A stretch of 64,000 bases of DNA, taken from NCBI GenBank assembly GCA_025041175.1, contig JAKCFJ010000002.1, positions 496,001-560,000 of the forward strand. Reading direction: 5' to 3'. Below are positions 36,701-44,509 of this stretch, in pieces. This DNA comes from Halobacteriales archaeon YIM A00010. Lineage in GTDB: Archaea; Halobacteriota; Halobacteria; Halobacteriales; Haloarculaceae. The notes under the pieces are model-generated. The model saw only the letters and a program-made list of their open reading frames with translations, was not told where the DNA came from and ran no database searches. The position numbers were made by a program, and so were the translations under genes. Numbering within the stretch: the stretch's first letter is position 1; each line of letters begins with the position of its first letter.

Positions 36701-37848
36701 AGCGTGTACAGCTCCGGTTTCTCCGCAGACCACTTCTCGGGATCGTTCACCTCCGTTTCGAGCGTTGCAACACCGCCCCCATCGTCGAGTGATATCGACT
36801 CTTCGCGGGTCACGACTTCCGTCCGCTTATCTGGTTCGTACAGGGTCGCTCGGATCGAACGGTCGCCGCCGTCAGTCCCCGAGTAATCGACGAGTTCGGC
36901 GTCGATCCGGAGGGTTGCGTCCTCGTACGCGTCGTCGAGTTCGGTGCGAACGGCAAAGTCACGGACGTGAACCGGCGGCGTCGAAAACAGGTAGGCGCTC
37001 CGGTAGATGCCGGCGTACTTGTGCATGTCGATGCACTCCATCGCCTCGCCGTCGCTCCAGCGATAGGCCTGGACGGTCAGTTCGTGGTTCCCGCCAGCAC
37101 GGAGGTGGTCAGTGACGTCGAACTCGCCGGGCGTCATCGATCCCTGCTGGAAGCCGACGTACTCGCCGTCGATCCAGACGAAATACGCCTGCTTGACGCC
37201 CTCGAAGTGGAGGAATATCTCCCGGCCGTCCCACTCGGCCGGAACGTCTACTGTCCGGCGGTAAACACCGACCGGATTGGGTCCGTCGTCGCCGACGCCC
37301 GGAACGTCGACCCGCCCCTGATCGTCCGGTTCGAGCTCCCACTCCAGGTCGGAGTCGTACCCGGTCCACGTCGGCTGCCAGTTCGTGTAGACGCGCTTGT
37401 CGTAGCCTTCGGTCTGCCACGGACGGGGGACCGTGATCTCCTCCCAGTCGATCGCATCGAACGAGTCGGGAAGCGCCGAGGGTCGCTCGAAAAACCGGAA
37501 GCGCCACGATCCATCGAGACGTTCGAAGTACGGCGAGCCGTCGAACCGCTCTTCGAGTTCGGTAAACGGGACATCCGATTCCATCGCTTGCGCCGCCGAC
37601 TCGTACGGAACCGTCGTCGGCGTGTGTGTTGGCTCGCGGTGCTCCTGAAAAACGCCGGGATCCTCGAGGTACGCGGGGAGGTTCCGAATCCGTCCCGGCC
37701 CGCTCAGATCCGATTCATTCGCGCTGACGCTCGTACTGCCCAGTACGCCGAGTGTGGCGACCCCGCTGATCGCCAAAAACTCCCGCCGCGACGCCGATAG
37801 TCGTGCTTCGACCGACTCCGTTTCCGTCCGGTTACTGTTGGGACTCAT
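33796..37848 (-). CDS. Tat-exported GH2 beta-galactosidase-like enzyme with inserted LamG-type domain
   Basis: 1350 residues. A Tat signal (residues 21-44, SRREFLAISGVATLG) precedes a LacZ-type layout: sugar-binding jelly roll (about 105-290), Ig-like domain (about 295-410), TIM barrel from about 415, and a C-terminal beta-galactosidase small-chain domain (about 1080-1345). The acid/base is Glu535 (STGNEAG) and the nucleophile Glu651 (MGEYNHAMGNS). Between GMWNGHIQ (about 671) and LQGGFIWDWVNQ (about 867) the barrel is interrupted by about 190 residues with a LamG/concanavalin-like pattern (ALDGSTDYIEA ... LRIGHDDRGRFLDATVERVAV). It is probably an extracellular exo-beta-glycosidase feeding the sugar importer. 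Confidence 0.9.
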   Translation of the reverse strand: MSPNSNRTETESVEARLSASRREFLAISGVATLGVLGSTSVSANESDLSGPGRIRNLPAYLEDPGVFQEHREPTHTPTTVPYESAAQAMESDVPFTELEERFDGSPYFERLDGSWRFRFFERPSALPDSFDAIDWEEITVPRPWQTEGYDKRVYTNWQPTWTGYDSDLEWELEPDDQGRVDVPGVGDDGPNPVGVYRRTVDVPAEWDGREIFLHFEGVKQAYFVWIDGEYVGFQQGSMTPGEFDVTDHLRAGGNHELTVQAYRWSDGEAMECIDMHKYAGIYRSAYLFSTPPVHVRDFAVRTELDDAYEDATLRIDAELVDYSGTDGGDRSIRATLYEPDKRTEVVTREESISLDDGGGVATLETEVNDPEKWSAEKPELYTLVLELLPADADDPSEVLLEKVGFRSYETNRGPGGHITVNGEPVNVRGVNRHETDPDTGRTLPIETMRADCELLKRFNLNAVRTSHYPNDPTFYRLADEYGIYVQDEVDCETHWWEGVLAETTAYHDQCVERFRRMVLRDRNHASVFSWSTGNEAGTAAEHLNMAALALGDAPTLPEDTSDTTRLSGEAVESFDADGVTPLSSDRIMYHQPNHGGWDVEYSDMLGPRYIDTETLLALGEGADVSDSDRFGDRSSGDGSPGNGERSVVMGEYNHAMGNSLGLIDGMWNGHIQPPVHRVRDRIGDGDGVLVGSPTVVSGSDGGALALDGSTDYIEARSERSLSNSAFTVEVTLSDLDATAPAPIITSEHTTLAVTADGTLEFTVGEESVAGPGDDTGTHTLTGVCSDDWLALYVDGEEVDSAEHDPVEAADSSLRIGHDDRGRFLDATVERVAVHGTALSDDGIGREEPGDDTVLWYDFDDLLRDKSLQGGFIWDWVNQDLNDETADGEPFQFYHRDGPAGAFCLNGTIWSDRRPQPEMWQLKQCHQPVKATPRNLTNGEIYVTNYHQFTSLDEFDVAWSLSANDETVRDGTLDLETPPGTTEIVEIDFELPANHDPGTEYWLDLSVSVAESTDWSDDGHEIAFEQFALPVDTSPKEVSIDRPASFSVERSDTGVLVAGKGFEYAFEEELGTFASMKHHGTELIERGPLFNFWRAPIMNELQDWGSSPATNWYELGLDDIRHEVDSIEASEGERSVDIVVHGRALGATEGPPAGYETTYRYRVLGTGAVRVAVRAEPTDRLVEDAGEWLPKVGLQLETPRSLDRFEWYGRGPEESYPDRKTGARIDRYSGAVDEQYVPYLPPQDNGNKTDTRWAALTDGSSGLVAYGQSTLNVSLEQYANLATADYQYELEARDSIGFNLDHAVTGVGGTPVATPAEHQVQPETTEFTVTLCPITDGDDPMRVVNRTPPTE

Positions 37849-38003
37849 GAGTATCTGTGGAAGACGGTATCGAGCGGGTGGTCCGTTCGTGTCTTCCCAC
37901 TGTGAGCGCTACGAACACCAGTAAGAATATAAATATTAGGACGTACGAGATTTACATAATTATTTTTATTTATAAATGCTTCCTCTCTGGTGGGAGCGTT
38001 CGA
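37849..38003. promoter_or_regulatory. Spacer between GH3 and GH2 genes with A/T-rich promoter elements
   Basis: 155 bp. On the minus strand an ATATTTATATTC box lies about 77-88 nt before the GH2 start, and a second A/T-rich block lies just below the GH3 stop (about 37950-37980). The GH2 gene may therefore have its own promoter with a short leader in addition to read-through from GH3. Confidence 0.4.
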
Positions 38004-40943
38004 TCATTCGAGCCGGATCGTGTTCACGCGGACAGTACCACTGCGGGCCAGGACGTAGAGATCCTGTTTGTGTCCGGTCGCTCGATCCAACGGCATCGCG
38101 TGTTCCGTGTACTCGTACACGCCACCGGTCGAGGGCACGTCACCCCGGCCGAGTAGCCGACCGGAGGGGGAGCCACGGCGGAGTTCGATCGTCGCCGCGC
38201 CGCTCGGTGCTCGGGCGACCGAGACGATCGCTTCAGTTGGCTTGCTTCGGAGGTCGACGTCAGCGAACGACACCCACGACCCGTCGGACATGCCGACGAC
38301 CGTTCCCTCGGCCCGCGACCGGTCGAGCAGCTCGATCTCCGACCACGACCAGTCGTCGGCGTCGACCGCCCGCGTCTCCTCGGATAGATCGCGCGGTGGG
38401 ATCCGCTCGCCGTCGACCCGCAGCGCTCCGCGCAGCCGGATGTCGTCGGATGCGGAGCCGACGAACACCGAGTGGGTCGCGCGTTCGACGGTCCGTTTTC
38501 GCCGTGTCACGTCCCAGAACGAGAACGCTTCGTGATCGATGGAGCGTTCGATGGTCGTGCGCTCGCCGGGAGCGAGATGAATCCGCTCGAATCCGCGGAG
38601 AATGCGGTCCGGTTGCTGGGCTTGCGAGCGGCGCTGCTCGGTGTAGATCTGGACGACTTCGTCGGCGGCCATCGATCCGGTGTTGGTCACACGAACGCTG
38701 ACGGTCGCACTATCCCCCGATTCGAGCGGCTTGCTCGGGGAGACGCGCAGGTCGTCGTATTCGAAGCTGCTGTAGGAGAGCCCGTGACCGAACGCGTACA
38801 GCGGATCCGCCTGTCCGTAGCGGTACGTCATCCCCGTTTCGGCGATGTTGTATTCCTTTATGTCCGGCAGTTGATCGACCGAGCGCGGCCAGGTCTGGGG
38901 TACTCGGCCGCCGGGGGAGACGTCGCCGACCAACACGTCGGCCAACGCGCGACCGGTTTCCTGGCCAGCGTGACTCGTCCACAGGATCGAGGGGACCCGC
39001 TTCTCCGCCTCGACGCGAACGGGGTAGCTGCTCTCTACGATCAGCACGGTCCGCGACTGGGCGTCGGCGACGCGTTCGACGAGTTCCCGTTGAGACGGCG
39101 CAATGGCGAGATCTTCGCGGTCCCGGGTTTCACGGCCCCCCATCAGCGGATGCGTGCCGACCACCACGACGGCGACGTCGGCGTTGGTCGCGGCTTCGAC
39201 CGCCGCCTCGTGGCCAGCGTGGCGCACGTCGACGGTGAATAGGGCAGCGTCGGACTGCTGTTCGGCGTCGGCGTGAAGCGACCCGTCCGTGATCGTTACG
39301 TACCGGTCGCTGCTCGGGTGGTACAGCGCGACACTGTCGTCGACGGAGACGAACTCGAACGCCTCCCCGACCACTTCCCAGCCCGCGGGCCGTTCCGCGG
39401 CGTTGACGAGCTGTTCACCGTCGACGGTCACGTAGCGACCGTTCGCCGTTGCCCGAAGCGTCCGGGCGGTTTCCGTCCACTGGATGGTCTCGAACAGCTG
39501 TACGCTGGGGGCGTCGGTATCGCTCAGCCCGAGGACGCCACCACCCTTTCCGACGCCAGCAGTGACGTACTCGTCCGAGGAACGTTCCCGAAGCGCGATC
39601 CGATCGGCGCCGACAGCGGTGTGAACCCGGTCGGCTCCGAGCCGATCGCGTACACCGTCTTCGGGGGTGCTGCGATACGGCATCGTCCCGCTGTACCAGT
39701 CCTCGAACACCCGATCGGAGAGTGGTCCGAGAAGGGCGACGCTGTCGTCCTCCGAGAGCGGGAGCACGCCGGATTCGTTTTTGAGGAGAACGGTCTGCTC
39801 GCGCGCCGCCTCGCGGGCGAGCTCCCGGTGAGCAGGACGCCCGATGACGTCGCCAGTGATGTCTGCGTAGGGATCCTCCGAGGGGGGCAGCTCCCCGAGT
39901 AGCGACCGGACCGACAGAACGTGACCGACCGCCCTGTCGAGATCGTTCTCGCTCAGACGCCCGTTGTCGAGCGCCCCGAGTATTGCGTCGGTCGTCACCG
40001 AACTGTCGGATCCGTGCTCGGTGAAGCTGTCTAATCCCGCGATCAGTGCGGCGGCGCGGGCCGTTTCCTCCGATTCGAAGTAGTCCTGGGCCTCGGTCAG
40101 ATTCACTGGTGCCCACGCGTCGCTGACGTTCAGCACCGCTCGGTCGGGTGCCCAGTCCCGGACGAATCGGTTCAACAACGGCGACACGGTCATCGGCCGT
40201 CCGTTGACGAGGTTGTAGGACGCCATCACTCCGACCGCGTTCCCCGCCTCGATCGGTGGACGGAAGAACGGGAGGTAGTAGTCGTGCAACAGCCTGGGCG
40301 GTATCTCGGCGTTCGTCGTCGTTCTGTCCGTCTCGTTGTTGTACCCGATGAAGTGTTTGAGTATCGGCGCGGTTTTGAGATGCTCCGGATCGTCGCCTGT
40401 GAGACCGTCCGTGTACGCCGTCGCGATCGCACCGCTCAACAGCGGGTCTTCGGCGTATCCTTCCTCGTTTCGCCCCCACCGAGGATCGCGGAGCGGATCG
40501 ACCGTCGGAGACCAGACGTTGAGACCGACCCCACTCGCGTTGTGTTTTCCTCGGACCTCATCGCCCACGGCACTGCCGACGCGCTCGATCAGTTCCGGAT
40601 CCCACGTGCTCCCGAGACCGATGGCCTGGGGAAAGACGGTCGCTTCGCCCGACCACGCAACGCCGTGTAGCGCCTCCGTCCCGGTCCGGAACGAATCGAG
40701 ATCGACGCTTGGAATCGGCGGCTGGTACTGGTGCAGTAGCGATACCTTCTCCTCGGTGGTGAGGCGACCGACCAAATCCTCAACGCGCTCGTCGATCGAT
40801 TGCTCCGAGTCGTGTAACGGTTGCTCTTCCCCACTATTGTCTCCGGTCCTCGCGCTCACGGAGTTGCCGGTTAGCGCAAGTCCAGCACCTACGATTGCAA
40901 GTACGTTTCGGCGGGTCGTATCTACCATCTTTCGGAACTCCAT
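38004..40943 (-). CDS. Tat-exported GH3 beta-glucosidase/xylosidase with fascin-like insert and CBM6
   Basis: About 979 residues from the ATG at 40943. A Tat signal (TTRRNVLAIVG) is followed by the GH3 N-terminal barrel, with nucleophile Asp275 in VLNVSDAW and KHFIGYNNETDR as substrate-binding Lys-His. Next is the GH3 C-terminal alpha/beta domain, into which a beta-trefoil/fascin-like segment (about 450-580: RATANGRYVTVDG, HPSSDRYVTITDG) is inserted. A fibronectin III-like domain (about 700-790) and a C-terminal CBM6-like domain (about 850-979) follow. It is an exo-beta-glycosidase outside the cell. NagZ motifs are absent. A TATA box 22-32 nt upstream supports this start. Confidence 0.88.
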   Translation of the reverse strand: MEFRKMVDTTRRNVLAIVGAGLALTGNSVSARTGDNSGEEQPLHDSEQSIDERVEDLVGRLTTEEKVSLLHQYQPPIPSVDLDSFRTGTEALHGVAWSGEATVFPQAIGLGSTWDPELIERVGSAVGDEVRGKHNASGVGLNVWSPTVDPLRDPRWGRNEEGYAEDPLLSGAIATAYTDGLTGDDPEHLKTAPILKHFIGYNNETDRTTTNAEIPPRLLHDYYLPFFRPPIEAGNAVGVMASYNLVNGRPMTVSPLLNRFVRDWAPDRAVLNVSDAWAPVNLTEAQDYFESEETARAAALIAGLDSFTEHGSDSSVTTDAILGALDNGRLSENDLDRAVGHVLSVRSLLGELPPSEDPYADITGDVIGRPAHRELAREAAREQTVLLKNESGVLPLSEDDSVALLGPLSDRVFEDWYSGTMPYRSTPEDGVRDRLGADRVHTAVGADRIALRERSSDEYVTAGVGKGGGVLGLSDTDAPSVQLFETIQWTETARTLRATANGRYVTVDGEQLVNAAERPAGWEVVGEAFEFVSVDDSVALYHPSSDRYVTITDGSLHADAEQQSDAALFTVDVRHAGHEAAVEAATNADVAVVVVGTHPLMGGRETRDREDLAIAPSQRELVERVADAQSRTVLIVESSYPVRVEAEKRVPSILWTSHAGQETGRALADVLVGDVSPGGRVPQTWPRSVDQLPDIKEYNIAETGMTYRYGQADPLYAFGHGLSYSSFEYDDLRVSPSKPLESGDSATVSVRVTNTGSMAADEVVQIYTEQRRSQAQQPDRILRGFERIHLAPGERTTIERSIDHEAFSFWDVTRRKRTVERATHSVFVGSASDDIRLRGALRVDGERIPPRDLSEETRAVDADDWSWSEIELLDRSRAEGTVVGMSDGSWVSFADVDLRSKPTEAIVSVARAPSGAATIELRRGSPSGRLLGRGDVPSTGGVYEYTEHAMPLDRATGHKQDLYVLARSGTVRVNTIRLE

Positions 40944-40963
40944 CATCAAACTGGCAAAGGGGG

Positions 40964-40976
40964 GATAAAAAGATGT
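40964..40976 (-). promoter_or_regulatory. TATA-like box of the GH3 gene
   Basis: The minus strand reads CTTTTTATCC, 22-32 nt upstream of ATG codons at 40943 and 40946. This decides for these starts over the longer frame beginning at 41066. Confidence 0.45.
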
Positions 40977-41235
40977 CGCAGACAGTGACAGAAAATTCAC
41001 GGGATGATCCGGTGAGAGACACGAACGAGCGATCGTGAAACCATTGACTGGCTCTTGGGCTCCCAACCAGCTTTCGTTGGTACGTGCGGCGGCGGATATC
41101 GAACACAGGGAGACGCGCCATCATTTCACAACTCGCGCGACGGTTCCCACTCCAAGTGGATGCAGTGACCGGAGCAGGGACTGGGAACCGACGGACAAGC
41201 GGAACGTTTTAGAACGGTTCGTGCGATGAGCCACC

Positions 41236-42204
41236 ATGGACGTAGGTGTTCTAACAGTCTCACTGTCCGATGCGTCACTCGATGACGCGCTCGCATACCT
41301 CGCCAAACACGATGTCGGCGCGGTTGAACTCGGCTGTGGGGGCTTTATCGGCGACGACCATCTATCACGTGAGAAGCATCTCGACAACGAGGATGCACAG
41401 ACCGAACTCCAAGGCCTGCTCGAGGAGTACGATCTGTACGTCTCAGCGCTCGCCACCCATAATAATCCGCTTCATCCCGACGGAGAGCGTGCGCGAGCGG
41501 CTGATACGGAACTCCGAGAGACGATTCGGCTGGCCTCGCAGCTCGGTGTCGACACTGTGACCACCTTCTCAGGACTGCCAGCGGGCGGCCCGAACGATGA
41601 AGTTCCCAACTGGGTGACCGCTCCATGGCCGGACGAACATCTCGACGCCCAGCAGTACCAGTGGGACGAAGTGGCGATCCCGTACTGGTCGGAACTCGCC
41701 GACTATGCTGACGACCACGACGTGGATATCGCTATCGAGATGCATCCGAACATGCTCGTTTATGAACCACGCGGGATGGTCAAACTCCGCGAGGCCACCG
41801 GCGAGCGTATCGGTGTGAACTTCGATCCCTCGCACCTGTTCTGGCAAGGTATCAACATTACCGACGCGATTCGGCTGCTGGGCGAACACGACGCTATCCA
41901 CCACTTCCACGCCAAAGATACGAAGGTCTACGATGCGAACGCCCATGAGAAGGGCGTCCTCGACACTGTACCGTACACTGAAGAAGCTGATCGCTCGTGG
42001 CTATTCCGATCGGTTGGCTACGGCCATAGCGAGGCGTTCTGGAAGGATGTCGTCTCGACGCTGCGAATGGTGGGCTACGACGGCGCGCTTTCCATCGAAC
42101 ACGAGGACTCGCTCACGTCAGCGCGTGAGGGTCTGGAAAAGGCCATCGACGTGCTCGATCGGGTAGTCTTCGAAACGACCCCTAGTGAGGCCTACTGGGC
42201 CTGA
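41236..42204 (+). CDS. Sugar phosphate isomerase/epimerase-like TIM-barrel protein
   Basis: 322 residues of the xylose isomerase-like / AP-endonuclease-2 superfamily. Metal ligands come in order: Glu in IAIEMHPN, Asp/His in VNFDPSHLFWQG, His in HHFHAKDTK and Glu in LSIEHEDS. Such proteins (IolE, IolI, hydroxypyruvate isomerase relatives) isomerise or dehydrate keto-sugars. Placement beside GH3/GH2 enzymes and Gfo/Idh/MocA dehydrogenases suggests a catabolic route through a keto-sugar intermediate. The ATG at 41236 is the only start matching the first beta strand (DVGVLTVSL). Confidence 0.9.
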   Translation: MDVGVLTVSLSDASLDDALAYLAKHDVGAVELGCGGFIGDDHLSREKHLDNEDAQTELQGLLEEYDLYVSALATHNNPLHPDGERARAADTELRETIRLASQLGVDTVTTFSGLPAGGPNDEVPNWVTAPWPDEHLDAQQYQWDEVAIPYWSELADYADDHDVDIAIEMHPNMLVYEPRGMVKLREATGERIGVNFDPSHLFWQGINITDAIRLLGEHDAIHHFHAKDTKVYDANAHEKGVLDTVPYTEEADRSWLFRSVGYGHSEAFWKDVVSTLRMVGYDGALSIEHEDSLTSAREGLEKAIDVLDRVVFETTPSEAYWA

Positions 42205-42739
42205 TCGAAACGAACGAGCCACCGCCCTCGGGAGGCGCCCGCCGTCGACCGCAACGATCTCCTCGTACCACTCGATCACACCACGCGAACGAACCGATCC
42301 TATACGATCCTCCGTTTCTGTGCCTCACACATGTTTTCAGTGATTCATCATACTGTCGTTGAACCACCACTCCGTCGGACGCCGTCGAGCCGAGTGTTGT
42401 AACTTCGTTCTGTGTTTCAGAATCAACCGATCGAGTCGTATTCCCGGCTGCCATACCCCAATATCGCTGCAACAGACGATCGAGGATTACAAGCGTACGT
42501 TTGTAACAAAACGAAGAGAGAATCGCGGTAACTACCGGATAAAAGAACGAAATAGAGAACATCCTGCCGACCGCTATGCTGATTTCGGAACCGTAGCGTT
42601 TGGATCCAGGGTCTGTGCTCGCGCTGCGCCGGCACACCCGGTGATGTTCATTCTTTATCACAGAACACCATTATCCGTCAATTATGCACTTAAACGAACA
42701 CATTACACACACAAACATGGGCTAGCGTCGTGATTTGTT
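42205..42739. other. Intergenic region with palindrome copy 1, otherwise no gene seen
   Basis: No motif-bearing ORF. It contains the CGTACG-centred palindrome at 42485-42507, an ATCATACTGTCG similar to one end of the short element family at about 42346-42357, and A/T-rich DNA before the pseudogene. Confidence 0.5.
42485..42507. repeat. CGTACG-centred palindrome, copy 1
   Basis: A near-perfect palindrome with arms TTACAA and TTGTAA around CGTACG. Two more copies lie at 43524 and 60847. It lies 233 nt before the plus-strand start of the GH3 pseudogene. It is probably an operator or a mobile-element end. Confidence 0.65.
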
Positions 42740-43200
42740 ATGGTGAATATAAGCCGTCGAAACCTACTTGTAGGCGTTAGCACGGCAGCACTGTCATCAG
42801 CCATGCGTAGATCGGCTCACGCTCGCGGAGAAGCTGTCGTTGTTACACCGGTATCAGCCCCGATACCGCGTCTGGATCTCGATGCGTTCAGGACGAGACC
42901 GAAGCGTTACACGGCGTGTCATGGTTGAGGCGACCGTTTTCCCACAGCCGATCGGGTTGGGCAGCACATGGGATCCGGAGCTGGTCGAACGTCGTTTTCG
43001 GGACCGGACGCACCGTTGACCGAGGGACCGGGTGCGATGTCGCGGAACGACGCCGTCGCGGGCTCGGATTCCCACCCATCAGGGGCGTCGAGCGTCGAAC
43101 CGGAAAAGCCATGTTGGGAGCACTGCCCGACGAACGGGTCGATCGCACCCTCGATACGCACGGTCTTCTGGAGCTACGACCGCTTCGAGCTGGTAGGATG
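42740..43200 (+). pseudogene. Decayed GH3 glycosidase gene (5' fragment)
   Basis: The frame starts as a Tat-exported protein (NISRRNLLVGVSTAALSSAM) and continues APIPRLDLDAFRT, which aligns with PPIPSVDLDSFRT of the GH3 enzyme at 38004-40943. The frame then shifts: EALHGVSW is read in another frame, and after a second shift near 42927 comes ATVFPQPIGLGSTWDPELVER, again nearly identical to the intact gene (ATVFPQAIGLGSTWDPELIER). Similarity fades after about 43015; a weak AMLGALPDERV near 43110 may be a later fragment. At least two frameshifts and a large deletion make it nonfunctional. Confidence 0.85.
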
Positions 43201-43512
43201 AAACAGACGAGTGAGACAGTACGGGAACAGATAGCGCTGATTATCGTGGTGTCACTGTATCGGGTGAATCGGATACAAGACTCCGAACAGTCGGGCGGTT
43301 ACCCGCGCCGACGAGGAACTCACCGCCCGCTTCCTCGCCCGGACCGGACATACCAATATAATTTCTTACACAATGCGTTGTCGTCGCACCGGCGTGTGCT
43401 CCGAGGACGTAGCCGGCGGTTCCTTTCCAGTGATTTCGACGCGTCCGAAATGCTATTGCCTCCTCGAGAACGGGGTGTTTCGGGGGTCCGACAGAGGATC
43501 TATAACCGTCAG

Positions 43513-43529
43513 GTAATCGTGACGATTAC
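43513..43529. promoter_or_regulatory. Perfect palindrome GTAATCGT-G-ACGATTAC
   Basis: Perfect 8-bp arms around one central base, overlapping the CGTACG palindrome by 6 nt. It lies in a gap upstream of an HTH regulator, so an operator is possible. Confidence 0.4.
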
Positions 43530-43546
43530 ATCGGTACGTTTGTAAC
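43524..43546. repeat. CGTACG-type palindrome, copy 2
   Basis: It reads GATTACA, then TCGGTACG, then TTTGTAAC, matching copies 1 and 3 with a GGTACG core variant. About 194 nt upstream of the ATG at 43740. Confidence 0.6.
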
Positions 43547-43739
43547 GCGCTGATGTTCGGTCGGGAACGAGCAGCCACCGACGGCAGGGTTCTCTGTGCG
43601 TAGATCGGTGCTGTGTCCATCCGTTTCGACTCGGTCGAAACGGGGTCGATCGATGAGGACCTCGTGACATCCACCCTAGGTCGGATCAGTGTAACAACAA
43701 ACGACAGTTCTTTGATTCAGTATCCCGGTGCAATTATGT

Positions 43740-44477
43740 ATGAGTGTGATTAACACTCTGGAACCAGGTGACCACGACGACGAACTCCGGCAAGTCGAAC
43801 TAACCCTTCAGCATCCAGGCTGCTGGACACTGGAGGCTACAGCACAGTATCCGGACACACACATCGTCGAACGATCGCTCTACCCCGGAGAGAACGTGAT
43901 CAAGGGTGATTTCGTCCTCGTGAGCAAGAGCGACGTGTCTATTGTTGAATTCGCCGCCGCCATTGACGAGTTCGATGTCGTCGAGAGCGTCACCGTTCTC
44001 AACCAGTCCCACAACAGGGCGCGCGTGGTCGTCGTCTACGAACGCCACAGCAGTATCGTTCCCGAAATGGTGAATTCAGAGTGCATGCCCATTGCACCCG
44101 TCCACATCACGGCAGGCCGAGAACACTGGACGGTGCTCGTCCGTGCGAGCGCCCTCAGTGATGTCGTCGAGTCGATGGAGTACGATGTCGAGTTAGATGT
44201 CGTCCAAGCGGTCGATCTCTCCGAGGACGTTCGGAAAGTGGACATTGTCGACCGAATATACAGCGATCTCTCCGTCTGTCAGCGTCAGAGCCTCCGTACC
44301 GCCCGAGATCGGAACTACTACACGTGGCCGCGTGGCAGCTCCGCGAGCGAAATCGCTGACGTTTACGGAGTCAGTGAACCGACGTTCCTCGAACATCTCC
44401 GCCGGGGGGAACAGAAGATACTCCACGCCGTCATCGACGAGATGGAACGCCGCCACGAGGAGTTCTCACGCCCGTGA
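43740..44477 (+). CDS. HTH_10 (Bat-type) transcriptional regulator
   Basis: 245 residues. An N-terminal beta-rich sensory region (about 1-185) without a named domain is followed by the haloarchaeal HTH_10 helix-turn-helix at about 190-235: LSVCQRQSLRTARDRNYYTWPRG, then SASEIADVYGVSEPTFLEHLRRGEQKI. This is the usual C-terminal DNA-binding domain of bacterio-opsin activator-like regulators. It opens the murein-peptide region and could control it. The ATG at 43740 is preferred to a GTG four codons upstream. It is convergent with the epimerase gene, 32 nt away. Confidence 0.9.
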   Translation: MSVINTLEPGDHDDELRQVELTLQHPGCWTLEATAQYPDTHIVERSLYPGENVIKGDFVLVSKSDVSIVEFAAAIDEFDVVESVTVLNQSHNRARVVVVYERHSSIVPEMVNSECMPIAPVHITAGREHWTVLVRASALSDVVESMEYDVELDVVQAVDLSEDVRKVDIVDRIYSDLSVCQRQSLRTARDRNYYTWPRGSSASEIADVYGVSEPTFLEHLRRGEQKILHAVIDEMERRHEEFSRP

Positions 44478-44509
44478 CGGGATCAGGTACATCGTCACCA
44501 GCGGTGCAT

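Larger units (their letters stand above)
43201..43739. other. Intergenic/decayed region with two overlapping palindromes
   Basis: No intact gene. It may contain degraded remains of the GH3 pseudogene. Palindromes at 43513-43529 and 43524-43546 overlap each other and lie about 200 nt before the regulator gene at 43740. Confidence 0.5.

Noticed and set aside
38004-40943. GH3 enzyme as the NagZ partner of the NamZ system
   Set aside because: The NagZ signature KH(F)PGxG...DSH is absent; the substrate loop is KHFIGYNNETDR, as in beta-glucosidase/xylosidase types, and the protein is exported and linked to GH2.
42182-42661. 159-residue minus-strand ORF after the isomerase gene
   Set aside because: Mixed composition, no motif, and it spans the palindrome and A/T-rich intergenic DNA.
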